This document shows positions 32,599 to 41,818 of a DNA stretch of 64,000 nucleotides, piece after piece. Below the pieces are notes generated by a model. That model was not told where the DNA came from. It did not search any database and saw only the letters and a program-made list of their open reading frames with translations. Origin of the DNA: Hirschia sp964342355. GTDB lineage: Bacteria; Pseudomonadota; Alphaproteobacteria; Caulobacterales; Hyphomonadaceae. The stretch's first letter is position 1, and the number at the start of each line of letters is the position of its first letter. Both the position numbers and the translations under genes were made by a program. The DNA lies in the NCBI GenBank assembly GCA_964342355.1, contig CAYFFG010000006.1:62001-126000 (forward strand), given 5' to 3'.

Positions 32599-34065
32599 TC
32601 AGTTTTCGAGCTGATCATTTGAAGTGGGTGTGCTGAATTTATCGGTGTTTCGTCGCAAGATATCGCGGACACCGGCTGCGTCCAGAATAAATGCGAGAAT
32701 GACAAAAATGCATGCGCCAACGAATGCTTTTAACAGGAGTTCCGGAAAGCCGCCTATTGCGGGGAGCTGTATGACGCCAATCGCCATGGCGCCGCAAGAC
32801 GCACCCACTTTCAAAAGGTCGATTAAAGGTAAGGGAAGCGGTGCAAAACGCCTTCCCACACTCATCACCAACATAAGCGCCACGCCATAACAAATCACAG
32901 TCGCATAAACCGCGCCCATCAAGCCCATGCGTGGGAGAAGAACGACATTGAGCACAATATTGAGGGCTGCCGGGATAACCATCAAACAAGCTCTCAGCGT
33001 GGTTTTCTGAGACAGCTGAAAGGCTTCGGAAAAATAATAGATGACGAGACCATTTAAGAGTCCAGCGGCGGCTATCCACGGGATGATCAGGGCAGCTTGC
33101 GCGCGAAGTTCCTCGCCGATCATGAACTCGGCCAATGGCTGAGCGACTAGCGCCAGTCCGACAGCAGCAGGGCATGCGATCAGGAGCAATGTGCGCGCCA
33201 TCGCAATTCCCGGCGCCTTTACGCCTTCAGGGCCGCTTTGCTCATAACCCTGCATCAGTAAGGGAGCGCCAGCCATAGCCGCCCACATACATAAAAGCCG
33301 AATGGTTTGATCGGCGACGCCATATCCGGCGGCGTAAGCGCCGACTGACGCCGTATCCAGAAAGTGGGCAATGAGGAACCGATCCCCGGATGTCAAAGCA
33401 ATCTCTAGCAACAGCGCCAGCGAAACCGGGAAGCCATACTTGAAGTACCTCCAGCCGCGCTCGGTCTGGAATTGACCGCCTTTTGAGGAGCGCCAAAGAC
33501 TGCTTCCCTCTATGATAGCAAAAACAATTGCGGCGGCGGCAAGGCCCGCAAAAGGTGCGGCTGCGCCATAGTCCGTGCGCCAGGCGACCAGGATCCCCAC
33601 GGTAAACCCAAGCAGTCCATAGCCCATGCTGGTTATTGCGAACCGAGTGACATCGCGGGTGGCTTTTCTTATTTCCAGGCTTGTCTGGATGATTGAAAAA
33701 CAGGGCATGGAAAGCGCAAGCCAGATAATTGCTTCGCGCATTTTGGTATCGTGACTGGTGACGACCCAACCAAGAAACACGATCAGTACGGCTGGAATGG
33801 CGGACAGCAAGGATAGCCGCATCACAGTCCGCTTATGGTCCGCCATGCCGCCTTTGACGTCTGCTTCGCCTGCAAAGCGAAAGGCGGCGGCCTCTGCCCA
33901 AGTCAGAGTAAGTGTGTGGGCGGCGAACATGATTGTCGCGACTAGCGCATAACGACCATAATCATCAGCACCGAGTAAGCGTGTGAAAGCATATACCGAT
34001 CCAAAGGACACAATTCCCGACACAATATTGGCGGGCAGATAGCCAAGAAGGTGTCGCCAGATCAT
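32599..34065 (-). CDS. Polysaccharide flippase (Wzx/RfbX-like, MOP superfamily)
   Basis: A 488-residue inner-membrane protein with about 12-14 hydrophobic helices. The N-terminal half is typical: YLPANIVSGIVSFGSVYAFTRLLGADDYGRYAL (in pieces), a pattern shared by the PST flippases that move lipid-linked sugars across the inner membrane. No glycosyltransferase or polymerase gene is nearby, so it is an orphan flippase; capsule, holdfast or O-antigen export are possible roles. Ends 50 bp upstream of yciB, the same direction. Its presence between yciB and ftsY is an insertion relative to the common alphaproteobacterial order. Confidence 0.85.
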   Translation of the reverse strand: MIWRHLLGYLPANIVSGIVSFGSVYAFTRLLGADDYGRYALVATIMFAAHTLTLTWAEAAAFRFAGEADVKGGMADHKRTVMRLSLLSAIPAVLIVFLGWVVTSHDTKMREAIIWLALSMPCFSIIQTSLEIRKATRDVTRFAITSMGYGLLGFTVGILVAWRTDYGAAAPFAGLAAAAIVFAIIEGSSLWRSSKGGQFQTERGWRYFKYGFPVSLALLLEIALTSGDRFLIAHFLDTASVGAYAAGYGVADQTIRLLCMWAAMAGAPLLMQGYEQSGPEGVKAPGIAMARTLLLIACPAAVGLALVAQPLAEFMIGEELRAQAALIIPWIAAAGLLNGLVIYYFSEAFQLSQKTTLRACLMVIPAALNIVLNVVLLPRMGLMGAVYATVICYGVALMLVMSVGRRFAPLPLPLIDLLKVGASCGAMAIGVIQLPAIGGFPELLLKAFVGACIFVILAFILDAAGVRDILRRNTDKFSTPTSNDQLEN

Positions 34066-34173
34066 TGTGTGGAATTGTCTCCGTCAGGTGGCGCTGTGGC
34101 TTTTAGAATGAAGCCACTGTGCCGGTCTAGGCTAAACAAACACTTGTTACAATTGATGGGTGGCAAATCCAGA

Positions 34174-35031
34174 TCACCCGGCTTGAAAGAGTATGAGGCC
34201 GCCCGCTAATGCGGCGGCGGCGATCATGCGGCGACCGCCAAGGCCTTCTTTGAGCATGCGCCATCCAAAGAGCGCGGCGAACACGACGGATGTTTCGCGT
34301 AGCGCCGAAATCAAAGTGACGTCAGCTATGGAAAAACCATACAAGGTCAGACCAAAGGAAATCAGGGTAGATGCGCCTGCGATCAAGCCGAATTTCCACC
34401 GTAGTTTCATACCTTCAAACCAGGCGGTGCGTCGTGTCCAAAGCGCGGCAGTATTGATACTTATGCTGTCAAGCAGAAACAGCCAGACGATAAAGGTCAA
34501 AGCCGTAGGCGCTCCACGCACTGCGATGGCGTCGATGACGTTGTAAAGCGCAATACAGCCACCGGTGATTAAGGCCCAGAAGAGGGCTGTGCGTTTGGTC
34601 TTGATGTCGCCGGTAAAGCCGTTTTCCGGCAGCGCGAAGAATATCGTCGCCGCGCTGGCGATGACCAAACCTGTGATAGCCAAGGGAGAATGGGCTTCGC
34701 CAATGCTTAGAAAAGCGAAGAGGGCGGTGATTAGCGGAGCAGACCCACGCATGACCGGAAAGACGAGCGATAAATCGCCCCTGCTCATGGCGCGTATCAA
34801 AGCTGCCTGATAAATAGCGTGCGCGGGGATGGACAGTCCGAGCATCAGCCAGGTTTTCATGTCCGGTAAGGGAACGATGAATGCAAGCGGTAAGCACATG
34901 ATCGCTGCCGAACCGGACATGGCGGCGCGCGACATAAGTATGTCGCCGGACGCTTTGACCATGGTGTTGGCGAGCGCAAGTGTGACGGCTGCGCTCAGAC
35001 CAACAGCCAGCGCCAATGCTTCTGGCGTCAT
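34174..35031 (-). CDS. EamA/DMT family transporter
   Basis: A 285-residue inner-membrane protein with ten helices arranged as two five-helix EamA repeats (about 5-130 and 150-280). Typical features are the gly/ala-rich helix ends and the segment FPVMRGSAPLITALFAFLSIGEAHS (in pieces), followed by a second repeat ending in LFGWRMLKEGLGGRRM. Likely exports or imports a small metabolite such as an amino acid; the substrate cannot be read from sequence. I use ATG 35031, eight bases after the ftsY stop; the longer frame starts inside ftsY. Confidence 0.87.
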   Translation of the reverse strand: MTPEALALAVGLSAAVTLALANTMVKASGDILMSRAAMSGSAAIMCLPLAFIVPLPDMKTWLMLGLSIPAHAIYQAALIRAMSRGDLSLVFPVMRGSAPLITALFAFLSIGEAHSPLAITGLVIASAATIFFALPENGFTGDIKTKRTALFWALITGGCIALYNVIDAIAVRGAPTALTFIVWLFLLDSISINTAALWTRRTAWFEGMKLRWKFGLIAGASTLISFGLTLYGFSIADVTLISALRETSVVFAALFGWRMLKEGLGGRRMIAAAALAGGLILFQAG

Positions 35032-35038
35032 GAATAAA

Positions 35039-36619
35039 TTAGCTCGTTGTGACTGTGTCGGATAAACCAACTAGTGCTTGAGAGAATGCCTTAGCAGAGA
35101 ATGGATAAAGATCTTCTGCGCTTTCCCCGACACCTACAAAGTGGATCGGGATTGAATGTTTGTCTGCAATCGCAACGAGGACGCCGCCCTTTGCTGTGCC
35201 GTCGAGCTTGGTCATAACCAGTCCAGATACACCAGCAGTGTGCTTGAAGGCTTCCACTTGCGACAGCGCGTTCTGACCAACAGTTGCGTCCAATACCAGG
35301 ATTACATCGTGGGGCGCATTTGCATCCACTTTACGGATTGCGCGCACAACTTTCGCCAGTTCATCCATTAGCTCGGACTTGTTCTGTAGGCGACCTGCAG
35401 TATCGATCAGGACAAGGTCGCGGCCTTCCTGTTTGGCTTGCTGGACAGCATCATATGCAAGCCCTGCTGAGTCTGCGCCATGTGGGCGTGAGATAAAGCC
35501 AGCATTGGCGCGTTCGGACCAAATTTTGAGCTGTTCTACTGCAGCAGCGCGGAAAGTATCGCCTGCTGCGCACAGGATGTTCGCGCCCTGAGCAGATAGT
35601 TTAGCGGCGATCTTGCCGATGGTTGTGGTCTTGCCTGAGCCATTTACGCCGACAAATAAGACGACACGCGGCGTCTCGCCTTCTGAAAGGTCCAGGATTT
35701 CTTCGCGCGGCTCGAGCACTTTAGTGATTTCAACGGCGAGAGCTTGTTTGACTTCTTCGTCGGTGATCTCTTTGTCGAACCGGTCTTGGCGAATGTTCTC
35801 ACACACACGCATTGCGACACTGGCGCCAAGGTCTGAGGAAATGAGCAGGTCCTCTAATTCCTGAAGAGTTTCATCATCCAGCTTTTTCTTTGTGAAGACA
35901 GATGTGATCCCGTCAGCCAATTTTGAGGATGATTTTCGCAGGCCCTGTGTCATACGGGCGAAGAAGCCTGGTTTCTTTACTTCTTCTAGCGGGTCATCTG
36001 TTTGAAGTTCTGGCGCCGATTGTTGGGCAATCGGTGTGGGTGAAACAGGCTCGTCTTGTACTGGCGCCGCCGTTTCTGTTTCAACGTGATAAGCGCCCAG
36101 CGCATCTTCTTCATCAGCAGGCGTTTCCAGCAGCGATGCAGGCGGGACAAATTTTGATCCCTCTATGTGGTCGCCCTGCTCGTCGCGCGCGTGTGCGGGG
36201 ATGTGAGTTTCATCAAAGTCTGGCGCTTCGGGCTGATGCGCCGCGGCGCGTAATTCTGGTTCTTCTTCATCGTCCGGATAGTGATCCGGGACGGGGCCGC
36301 CGAGTGTGTCTGGCTTATATGGTTGCGGTGGTTCGGGGACCGGCGCTGCGTGAACCTCGCTTGGTCGATAGTGAAGGCTGGCGTCTTCTTCCAGCATGCC
36401 GGCGACTTGCGGACCAATGACCGCGTCTTCATCTCCATCGATCGCTGCGGCTGTTTCAAGTGTCTTGGCTTTTGCGCCGCCAAACATGCCGCTCAGCAAA
36501 GATTGCTTTTCAGATGTAGGCGCAGCTTCAATTCCGGCATCTTCAGGTGGTCGGGGTTCGACTGGCGTTTCGCCGGTTTTCGGGTCTTTTTTCTTCTTTT
36601 TACCGAACCATAAAATCAT
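35039..36619 (-). CDS. ftsY: Signal recognition particle receptor FtsY
   Basis: A 526-residue GTPase that receives the SRP-ribosome complex at the inner membrane. It starts with a very basic FGKKKKKDPK stretch, then an acidic, proline-rich A domain (about 20-215), the N domain (about 215-310) and the G domain (about 315-525) with G1 GVNGSGKTTT (324-333), DTAGR and TKLDGTAKGG. The A domain is long and low in complexity, as often in alphaproteobacteria. Its ATG overlaps the mtaB stop (36616-36619), so mtaB-ftsY form one transcript, probably continuing into the EamA gene eight bases later. Confidence 0.97.
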   Translation of the reverse strand: MILWFGKKKKKDPKTGETPVEPRPPEDAGIEAAPTSEKQSLLSGMFGGAKAKTLETAAAIDGDEDAVIGPQVAGMLEEDASLHYRPSEVHAAPVPEPPQPYKPDTLGGPVPDHYPDDEEEPELRAAAHQPEAPDFDETHIPAHARDEQGDHIEGSKFVPPASLLETPADEEDALGAYHVETETAAPVQDEPVSPTPIAQQSAPELQTDDPLEEVKKPGFFARMTQGLRKSSSKLADGITSVFTKKKLDDETLQELEDLLISSDLGASVAMRVCENIRQDRFDKEITDEEVKQALAVEITKVLEPREEILDLSEGETPRVVLFVGVNGSGKTTTIGKIAAKLSAQGANILCAAGDTFRAAAVEQLKIWSERANAGFISRPHGADSAGLAYDAVQQAKQEGRDLVLIDTAGRLQNKSELMDELAKVVRAIRKVDANAPHDVILVLDATVGQNALSQVEAFKHTAGVSGLVMTKLDGTAKGGVLVAIADKHSIPIHFVGVGESAEDLYPFSAKAFSQALVGLSDTVTTS

Positions 36620-37920
36620 GATTTCCGCCCTGTCAGTATCTCATTATCGTGGTGCGTAAGCTGCACCGAGACGACCTCTCCAGCGGTGAGGTCTTCGCAG
36701 TCTACTAATTGGACCGGAGAAAAATCGGGCAAGCGCCCGCGCGTCCCCTTTTCCACAAGACAAGGTTGAGACGTTCCGACATGTCGGTCAAGGCGCAAGG
36801 CGAGGCGTTCGCTACCTTTTGATCTTAATCTTGCAGCTCTTTCCTTGATGACATCGCCGGACAATTGCGGCATGCGCGCGGCAGGCGTTCCCGGACGCGC
36901 GGAGTAGGGGAAGACGTGAAGATAATCGAGGCCACACTCATCCACACTTCGAAGTGTGTTTTCAAACATCTCATCGGTTTCTGTCGGGAAGCCTGCAATC
37001 AGATCTGCGCCGAAAGCAAACTCCGGTCGGCGTTCACGCAGGCGGCGACAAAGGTCTATGGCGTCGTCGCGGGAGTGGCGACGTTTCATGCGTTTGAGGA
37101 TCATGTTGTCGCCGGATTGAAACGACAAATGCAGGTGCGGTGCGATGCGTGGTTCGCTGACCAACAGTTCAAACAACTGGTCGTCGATCTCAATAGCGTC
37201 GATGGAAGAAATGCGCAGCTGTTTGAGGTCTGGCACGAGCTTTAAAATGCGTGCGACCAGATTGCCCAGATTGGGCTGGTTAGGCAGGTCTGCGCCCCAG
37301 CTGGTCAGGTCCACACCGGTCAGGACCGCTTCATAATGGCCGTTGTCAGCAAGGCGTTTGACCTGTGCAACCACTTCGCCAGCAGGCACAGAACGTGAGT
37401 TCCCTCGGCCATATGGAATGATGCAGAATGTGCAGCGGTGATCACATCCGGTTTGTACCTGAACATAAGCCCGCGCGCGTCCGTCGAGCCCATCGACCAG
37501 ATGTCCGGCTGTTTCCTTGACCGACATGATATCGTTGACGACCGCTTTTGGCGCATCAACGTCCAGTAAGGAAGTCGGCTTCCAGGTGTCTGCTTGCATC
37601 TTGGCGTCATTGCCTATGACGCGGGTAACTTCCGGCATCTTTGCGAACATGTCCGGATCAATCTGAGCGGCGCATCCGGTGACAATGATCGAGGCGTCCG
37701 GACGATCCTTGCGTGCGCGGCGGATCGTCTGGCGGGCTTGTCGTACGGCTTCATTGGTCACTGCGCAGGTGTTGACGACAATCGCATCTTTTAAACCCGC
37801 CTGGGCGGCATGCCCGCGCATGACTTCACTTTCATAGGCGTTAAGTCGGCATCCAAGAGTCAGGATGTCGATGCCGTCAGCGTCGGATGGGTTTTCGTTG
37901 TCATCTGGTGGGGCGCTCAT
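36616..37920 (-). CDS. mtaB: tRNA (t6A37) C2-methylthiotransferase MtaB
   Basis: A 434-residue radical SAM enzyme that converts t6A to ms2t6A at position 37 of tRNA. N-terminal cluster cysteines are Cys24 (GCRLN), Cys52 (NTCAVT) and Cys83 (TGCAAQ); the radical SAM cluster is in CDHRCTFC (Cys159, Cys163, Cys166). A C-terminal TRAM domain ends in LTHHDNEILTG. It acts on the product of TsaD, also encoded in this window. The mtaB-ftsY overlap is a conserved alphaproteobacterial pair, usually following dapF; here three genes separate it from dapF. Confidence 0.95.
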   Translation of the reverse strand: MSAPPDDNENPSDADGIDILTLGCRLNAYESEVMRGHAAQAGLKDAIVVNTCAVTNEAVRQARQTIRRARKDRPDASIIVTGCAAQIDPDMFAKMPEVTRVIGNDAKMQADTWKPTSLLDVDAPKAVVNDIMSVKETAGHLVDGLDGRARAYVQVQTGCDHRCTFCIIPYGRGNSRSVPAGEVVAQVKRLADNGHYEAVLTGVDLTSWGADLPNQPNLGNLVARILKLVPDLKQLRISSIDAIEIDDQLFELLVSEPRIAPHLHLSFQSGDNMILKRMKRRHSRDDAIDLCRRLRERRPEFAFGADLIAGFPTETDEMFENTLRSVDECGLDYLHVFPYSARPGTPAARMPQLSGDVIKERAARLRSKGSERLALRLDRHVGTSQPCLVEKGTRGRLPDFSPVQLVDCEDLTAGEVVSVQLTHHDNEILTGRKS

Positions 37921-38001
37921 GATCGCTTATTTGCGCCCGCGCAAACGCCTTGGCAAGATAGGGTTTGTGTTCCTGGTGAAGTTAGGGGTGTTGTTCTGGT
38001 G

Positions 38002-39129
38002 TTAATCCCTGCGGTCTTCGGGTGTGTGTTTGGCGCTTAATTCGGAGATGTCGACGCCTTCCTGGGCGATATTGAGGGCCCGAATGGGGTATGGAATGAC
38101 GATACCTTCTTCTTTATAGCGTTTGTGCAGCGCCTTGATAAAGGCGGATGTGATGAAGAAGCGATGGAAGTATTCCTGCGCACGCAGAATAACCGTGAAG
38201 TTGATGCTGGAATTATCAAACGTGTGGTAATTCATAAACGGCTCATATGTGTCGACGCCATATTCGTGAGTCTCCAAAATCTCCTTGGCAACTTCGACTG
38301 TGACACGTTCGACGTGTTCCAGATCTGAATCATAGTGGACGCCAACATCCACGGGGACAGATAGTTCTCTGGTTGGGTAGAAGTAGTTGATGACCTTTGA
38401 GTTGGAGAGTTTGGAATTTGGCATCACGATAATGTTGTTGGGCAGCATTTTGATCCATGTGGATCGCCAGCCAATCTTTTCGATAAAGCCTTGTTCGCCA
38501 GATTCCAGTTCGATGTAATCACCAACACGGAAAGGTTTGTCAGTGACCAGTTGAACGCCGGAAAAGAAATTTTCCAGTGTAGGCTGAAGCGCGAGCGCGA
38601 CGGCAAGAGATGTGATCCCCAAAGACGCAACGATGGGCGTGACCGATATGCCAAGCGTGCTTAAGAGCACGAGCAAGCCGATCGCCAGAATAAACAAGCG
38701 TGTGGCGCCTTTGACGAGCGCGCTTGAGTTTTGCAGGAGGCTATGTCTGCTGGTAAGCCGTTGAAGCGAGCCTTGGGCGACGCGATCAACAAACGTAATG
38801 AGCGCCACGATTAGAAGCACTTTGGATATGGACGACACCCACATCGCGGTTCGCTCATCGCCGATTTGATAGCTGAGCAAAAGTGAGTGCAACAGATTAA
38901 TCAGAAGCGAGACCACCACCAAAGACAGCGGCATGCGCAGCGCATTGGTCAGCATGCGGCGCGACCCTTTTGCCGCCAGTTTGCGCGTGTTTGAAATGAT
39001 GATGTGTCGAACGAACCACAAGGACACTATGGCGCCAACCATTATGATTGTAATGGCAATCCAGGGCGGCGCTTCGTTCAGCTTGGCTTGGGCGAGAGAG
39101 AATAATTCTTCAATTGTCGCCCAACTCAT
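38002..39129 (-). CDS. Mechanosensitive ion channel, MscS family
   Basis: A 375-residue inner-membrane channel. Four or five helices in the first 210 residues, the pore-lining helix being the Gly/Ala-rich SLGITSLAVALALQPTLENFFSG (in pieces, about 165-190). The MscS beta domain follows with KPFRVGDYIELESGEQGFIEKIGWRST (in pieces), then the alpha/beta C-terminal domain. It protects against osmotic downshock. It is longer than E. coli MscS because of extra N-terminal helices. Its stop lies 81 bp before the mtaB start, same strand; it is an insertion between mtaB and dapF. Confidence 0.92.
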   Translation of the reverse strand: MSWATIEELFSLAQAKLNEAPPWIAITIIMVGAIVSLWFVRHIIISNTRKLAAKGSRRMLTNALRMPLSLVVVSLLINLLHSLLLSYQIGDERTAMWVSSISKVLLIVALITFVDRVAQGSLQRLTSRHSLLQNSSALVKGATRLFILAIGLLVLLSTLGISVTPIVASLGITSLAVALALQPTLENFFSGVQLVTDKPFRVGDYIELESGEQGFIEKIGWRSTWIKMLPNNIIVMPNSKLSNSKVINYFYPTRELSVPVDVGVHYDSDLEHVERVTVEVAKEILETHEYGVDTYEPFMNYHTFDNSSINFTVILRAQEYFHRFFITSAFIKALHKRYKEEGIVIPYPIRALNIAQEGVDISELSAKHTPEDRRD

Positions 39130-39231
39130 TTATATCACTCCTGCAACCAGCGGCTTAGCCCGATAGGCAACGCATGAACGCGCCGCCAGTTGCAAGTCGA
39201 GTGTCAAAAAGATGGATTGGCTAGGTTTTGG

Positions 39232-39747
39232 TTAGCTCTTTTTGAGATCTAAGCCGCCCATGAAGTCTCTTTTGGCAAGCGGAAGGCCTTTTGCACGCAG
39301 AACGTCATAAGTGGTTGTTGCGTGGAACTGGAAGTTTGGCATTGAGAACGACAAAAGAAAGCCAGGAACTGTGAAGTCCAGCTCAAGTCCGGTCATTTTA
39401 AACGCCACGTCATTGGCCTGAACAGCTTCCATGTCTTCTGCTGTCACTGCTTTGAGTTCAGTCAGTGTGTCAGCAATCAGTTTTTCGCCATCTGCGAATG
39501 TTTCAGGCAACGGAATGTTTGGCGGGGTGAAAAGACCAGATGAACAGGCTTTGACCGCGTTGATGGAGTGATGATGAACAGAGGCAAGCTGGAACGCCAG
39601 CGGCGCCATGTCGTCAATGAGGCGCGCGGTCATCATCAGTTCGTCCGGGTTCTCAAAGTGCTCTTTAGCCTTGGCCAGTATACCCTGAACGCCCGTTGTC
39701 TGGCGAATGTAAAGCGCAACTGTTGCGTCGTATAATGAAACTGCCAT
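39232..39747 (-). CDS. DUF1993 family protein (DinB-like four-helix bundle)
   Basis: A 171-residue soluble protein with no signal peptide. The pattern MAVSLYDATVALYIRQ at the N-terminus, LIDDMAPLAFQLASVHHHSINAV (in pieces) and a late LPNFQFHATTTYDVLRAKGLPLAKRDFMG (in pieces) identify DUF1993, a DinB/YfiT-like family. The HHH and FHATT histidines could form a metal site, as in DinB-like metalloenzymes. The function is unknown; it is monocistronic by appearance. Confidence 0.88.
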   Translation of the reverse strand: MAVSLYDATVALYIRQTTGVQGILAKAKEHFENPDELMMTARLIDDMAPLAFQLASVHHHSINAVKACSSGLFTPPNIPLPETFADGEKLIADTLTELKAVTAEDMEAVQANDVAFKMTGLELDFTVPGFLLSFSMPNFQFHATTTYDVLRAKGLPLAKRDFMGGLDLKKS

Positions 39748-39896
39748 CCCGTATTCTCCCTCATAAATTTATGACCATCAGAAACTGATCTTTGCGACAC
39801 ATTGGTGTAGCCGACGAAAACGCGCAACGCGCTATTTTATGTGTCACGATGATTTGAAGGCAGGCGCGCCTAAATAGGCAAAAAGATTGAAACTGT

Positions 39897-40235
39897 TTAC
39901 TTGGTAAGAACGCGGACGCATTGAACTTCATAAAAGGTTCCAAAGCCTATCGCTGCTTTCTTCTTGTCAGTGGGGGTGTCTTGGATTGGCTTTGTGAAAG
40001 CAAGATCAACAGCGCCATTGATGATCTGCTCCGCCACAGGGTGCTCTCCCATAATATCGATGGCTAAAATCACACTCTTTGGAACGCCATTCTGGCGTGC
40101 GAGCATGATGGTTTGTGTCATTTGGTTTATGCTTTTGCAGAGCTTCTTGTCTGATTTGGAAATTCCATCAGCTGATGCGCTGAATGATATGCCAAGAGCG
40201 ATAACAAAGGCGCTGATACCTGAAGTGAAACGCAT
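39897..40235 (-). CDS. Hypothetical exported protein
   Basis: A 112-residue preprotein I do not recognise. The signal peptide is about 1-23 (MRFTSGISAFVIALGISFSASA). The mature part is short and mostly helical, with two cysteines (in KLCKSIN and VQCVRV) that may form a disulfide. A strong ribosome site, GGGGAG, is five bases upstream of ATG 40235, so it is very likely expressed. It lies just before dapF on the same strand but after a 65-bp gap. Confidence 0.68.
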   Translation of the reverse strand: MRFTSGISAFVIALGISFSASADGISKSDKKLCKSINQMTQTIMLARQNGVPKSVILAIDIMGEHPVAEQIINGAVDLAFTKPIQDTPTDKKKAAIGFGTFYEVQCVRVLTK

Positions 40236-40300
40236 TTTCTCTCCCCATTTTTTTTATGAGGTTGAGTTAGAAGCTGCGGACCGGCAACCCCTAATTGTTT

Positions 40301-41122
40301 TTATGCTGTCACTTCCGCTTCACGTTCCATCTCGACAGGCCCTGTCATGATGACGTGGTCATCGCTTTCGCGCCACTCAATGTGAAGTTCGCCGCCATCG
40401 ACCAGCACACGGCAGGAGCGTTCGATCAATTGCTTGCGCACGCCAACGACAACGGCCGCACAGGCGCCGGTTCCGCAGGCTTTGGTTAAACCTGCGTCGC
40501 GCTCCCAGACGCGCAATCTGATACAGTCAGGGGCCAGAACCTGCGCAAAGCCGGCATTTACCTTTTGCGGAAACAGCATATGTCCTTCGACCAGCGGGCC
40601 AACGGCTTTAATGTCGATGCTGTTCACGTCGGGCACAAAGAAAGTGCAGTGCGGATTGCCCATGTTCACCGCACCAGGCAGTTGCAGGTATGGATCGTCT
40701 ATCGGACCGATTTTGATGTCGATGCCGCGCGTGTCCATCCGTTCGGCCAATGGTATCTCTTCCCACTTTAAAAGGGGAGATCCCATGTCGACGGAAATCA
40801 CCATTTCGCCAGGCGCGCCGCGTGTGGCGTGGAGCATGCCTGCTTCGGTTTCGATTTTGACGTTTTCGCGTTTGCGCTCATTCATCATCAGATAGCCAAC
40901 ACAACGCGTCGCATTTCCGCAGGCGCTGACTTCATCGCCAGTATTGTTCCAGATGCGCATAAAGATGTCGCCGCGCATGGAGTTTTCCAGTGAGATTACC
41001 TGGTCAGCGTTAGAGGACGCAGCGATGCGTTTAACGGATTCAGCCGACATACGTAGATGCTCGCCGCGACCATCAAGTATCGCAAACGCGTTGCCGCAAC
41101 CATTCATCTGATAATATTTCAT
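40301..41122 (-). CDS. dapF: Diaminopimelate epimerase
   Basis: A 273-residue cytosolic enzyme that converts LL- to meso-diaminopimelate for lysine and peptidoglycan synthesis. The two catalytic cysteines are Cys68 in SACGNATRC and Cys216 in KACGTGA; the N-terminal MNGCGNAF corresponds to the family MHGLGNDF motif with His-Gly-Leu changed to Asn-Gly-Cys and Asp to Ala. That variant is seen in some alphaproteobacteria, but it may alter substrate geometry. The aquaporin gene ends 33 bp upstream on the same strand. Confidence 0.94.
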   Translation of the reverse strand: MKYYQMNGCGNAFAILDGRGEHLRMSAESVKRIAASSNADQVISLENSMRGDIFMRIWNNTGDEVSACGNATRCVGYLMMNERKRENVKIETEAGMLHATRGAPGEMVISVDMGSPLLKWEEIPLAERMDTRGIDIKIGPIDDPYLQLPGAVNMGNPHCTFFVPDVNSIDIKAVGPLVEGHMLFPQKVNAGFAQVLAPDCIRLRVWERDAGLTKACGTGACAAVVVGVRKQLIERSCRVLVDGGELHIEWRESDDHVIMTGPVEMEREAEVTA

Positions 41123-41155
41123 AAGCGCGAATCCAGATCCCCAATCAGGGGAAAC

Positions 41156-41818
41156 TTACCGCTTTTCCGCAAGCAGCCAACCGAAAAATGGTGTTGCGAT
41201 CGCGGCGGTCAAGAACTGGACGAGGATAAAGCCTGGAATGTCGATCGGACGAATGCCAGCGAATGTATCAGAAAATCCACGCGCAAGAGCGACAGCTGGG
41301 TTGGCGAAGGAGGTGGAAGATGTCCACCAATATCCCGCTGTTATGACTAGGCCAACCGCGTAAGGAACCGCTTCCGGGCGAAATCTCACGCATCCGAAGA
41401 TCGCTGCTAGCAAGGCAAAAGTCGCGACAGCTTCAGACAGCCATTGGCTGGGCCCAGTGCGCGCTGTCAGGGAAAACTGCACAGCTGGCAAGTCAAACAT
41501 CACATTTGCGAGAACAGCGCCAAAAATGCCGCCAGCACATTGAGCCGCCATAAAGGCGAGCGCTGCGGATGTTCTGATTTCGCCGCGCAGACGAAAGGCG
41601 AGGGTGACAGCCGGATTAAAGTGGGCGCCGGAAATGGGTCCCAGTATGAGGATCAGGACGGCCAGTATTGCGCCGGTCGCCGCTGTGTTGCCCCACAGTG
41701 CAATTGCGGTGTCGTCGCTAAGCTTGTCCGCCATGATGCCGGAGCCAACGACAACGCCGACCAGAATGGCCGTGCCAAGCGCTTCTGCTACAAGTTTTCT
41801 GGAAAGAGAAAATTCCAT
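41156..41818 (-). CDS. MIP family channel, AqpS-like aquaglyceroporin
   Basis: A 220-residue channel with six helices and two half-helices carrying both NPA boxes: HFNPAVTLAF (Asn68) and SFANPAVALAR (Asn173). In most aquaporins the residue after the second NPA is the selectivity-filter arginine; here it is Val176. A valine at this place is known from AqpS of Sinorhizobium meliloti ars operons, which conducts arsenite. This suggests passage of larger uncharged solutes such as As(OH)3 or glycerol, an inference from one position. I use ATG 41818 with the conserved EALGTAILV soon after. It is encoded directly upstream of dapF. Confidence 0.88.
   Translation of the reverse strand: MEFSLSRKLVAEALGTAILVGVVVGSGIMADKLSDDTAIALWGNTAATGAILAVLILILGPISGAHFNPAVTLAFRLRGEIRTSAALAFMAAQCAGGIFGAVLANVMFDLPAVQFSLTARTGPSQWLSEAVATFALLAAIFGCVRFRPEAVPYAVGLVITAGYWWTSSTSFANPAVALARGFSDTFAGIRPIDIPGFILVQFLTAAIATPFFGWLLAEKR

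Noticed and set aside
41156..41818. Plain water channel AqpZ
   Set aside because: Val in place of the selectivity-filter Arg after the second NPA box argues against a strict water channel; AqpS-like or glycerol-type is more likely.
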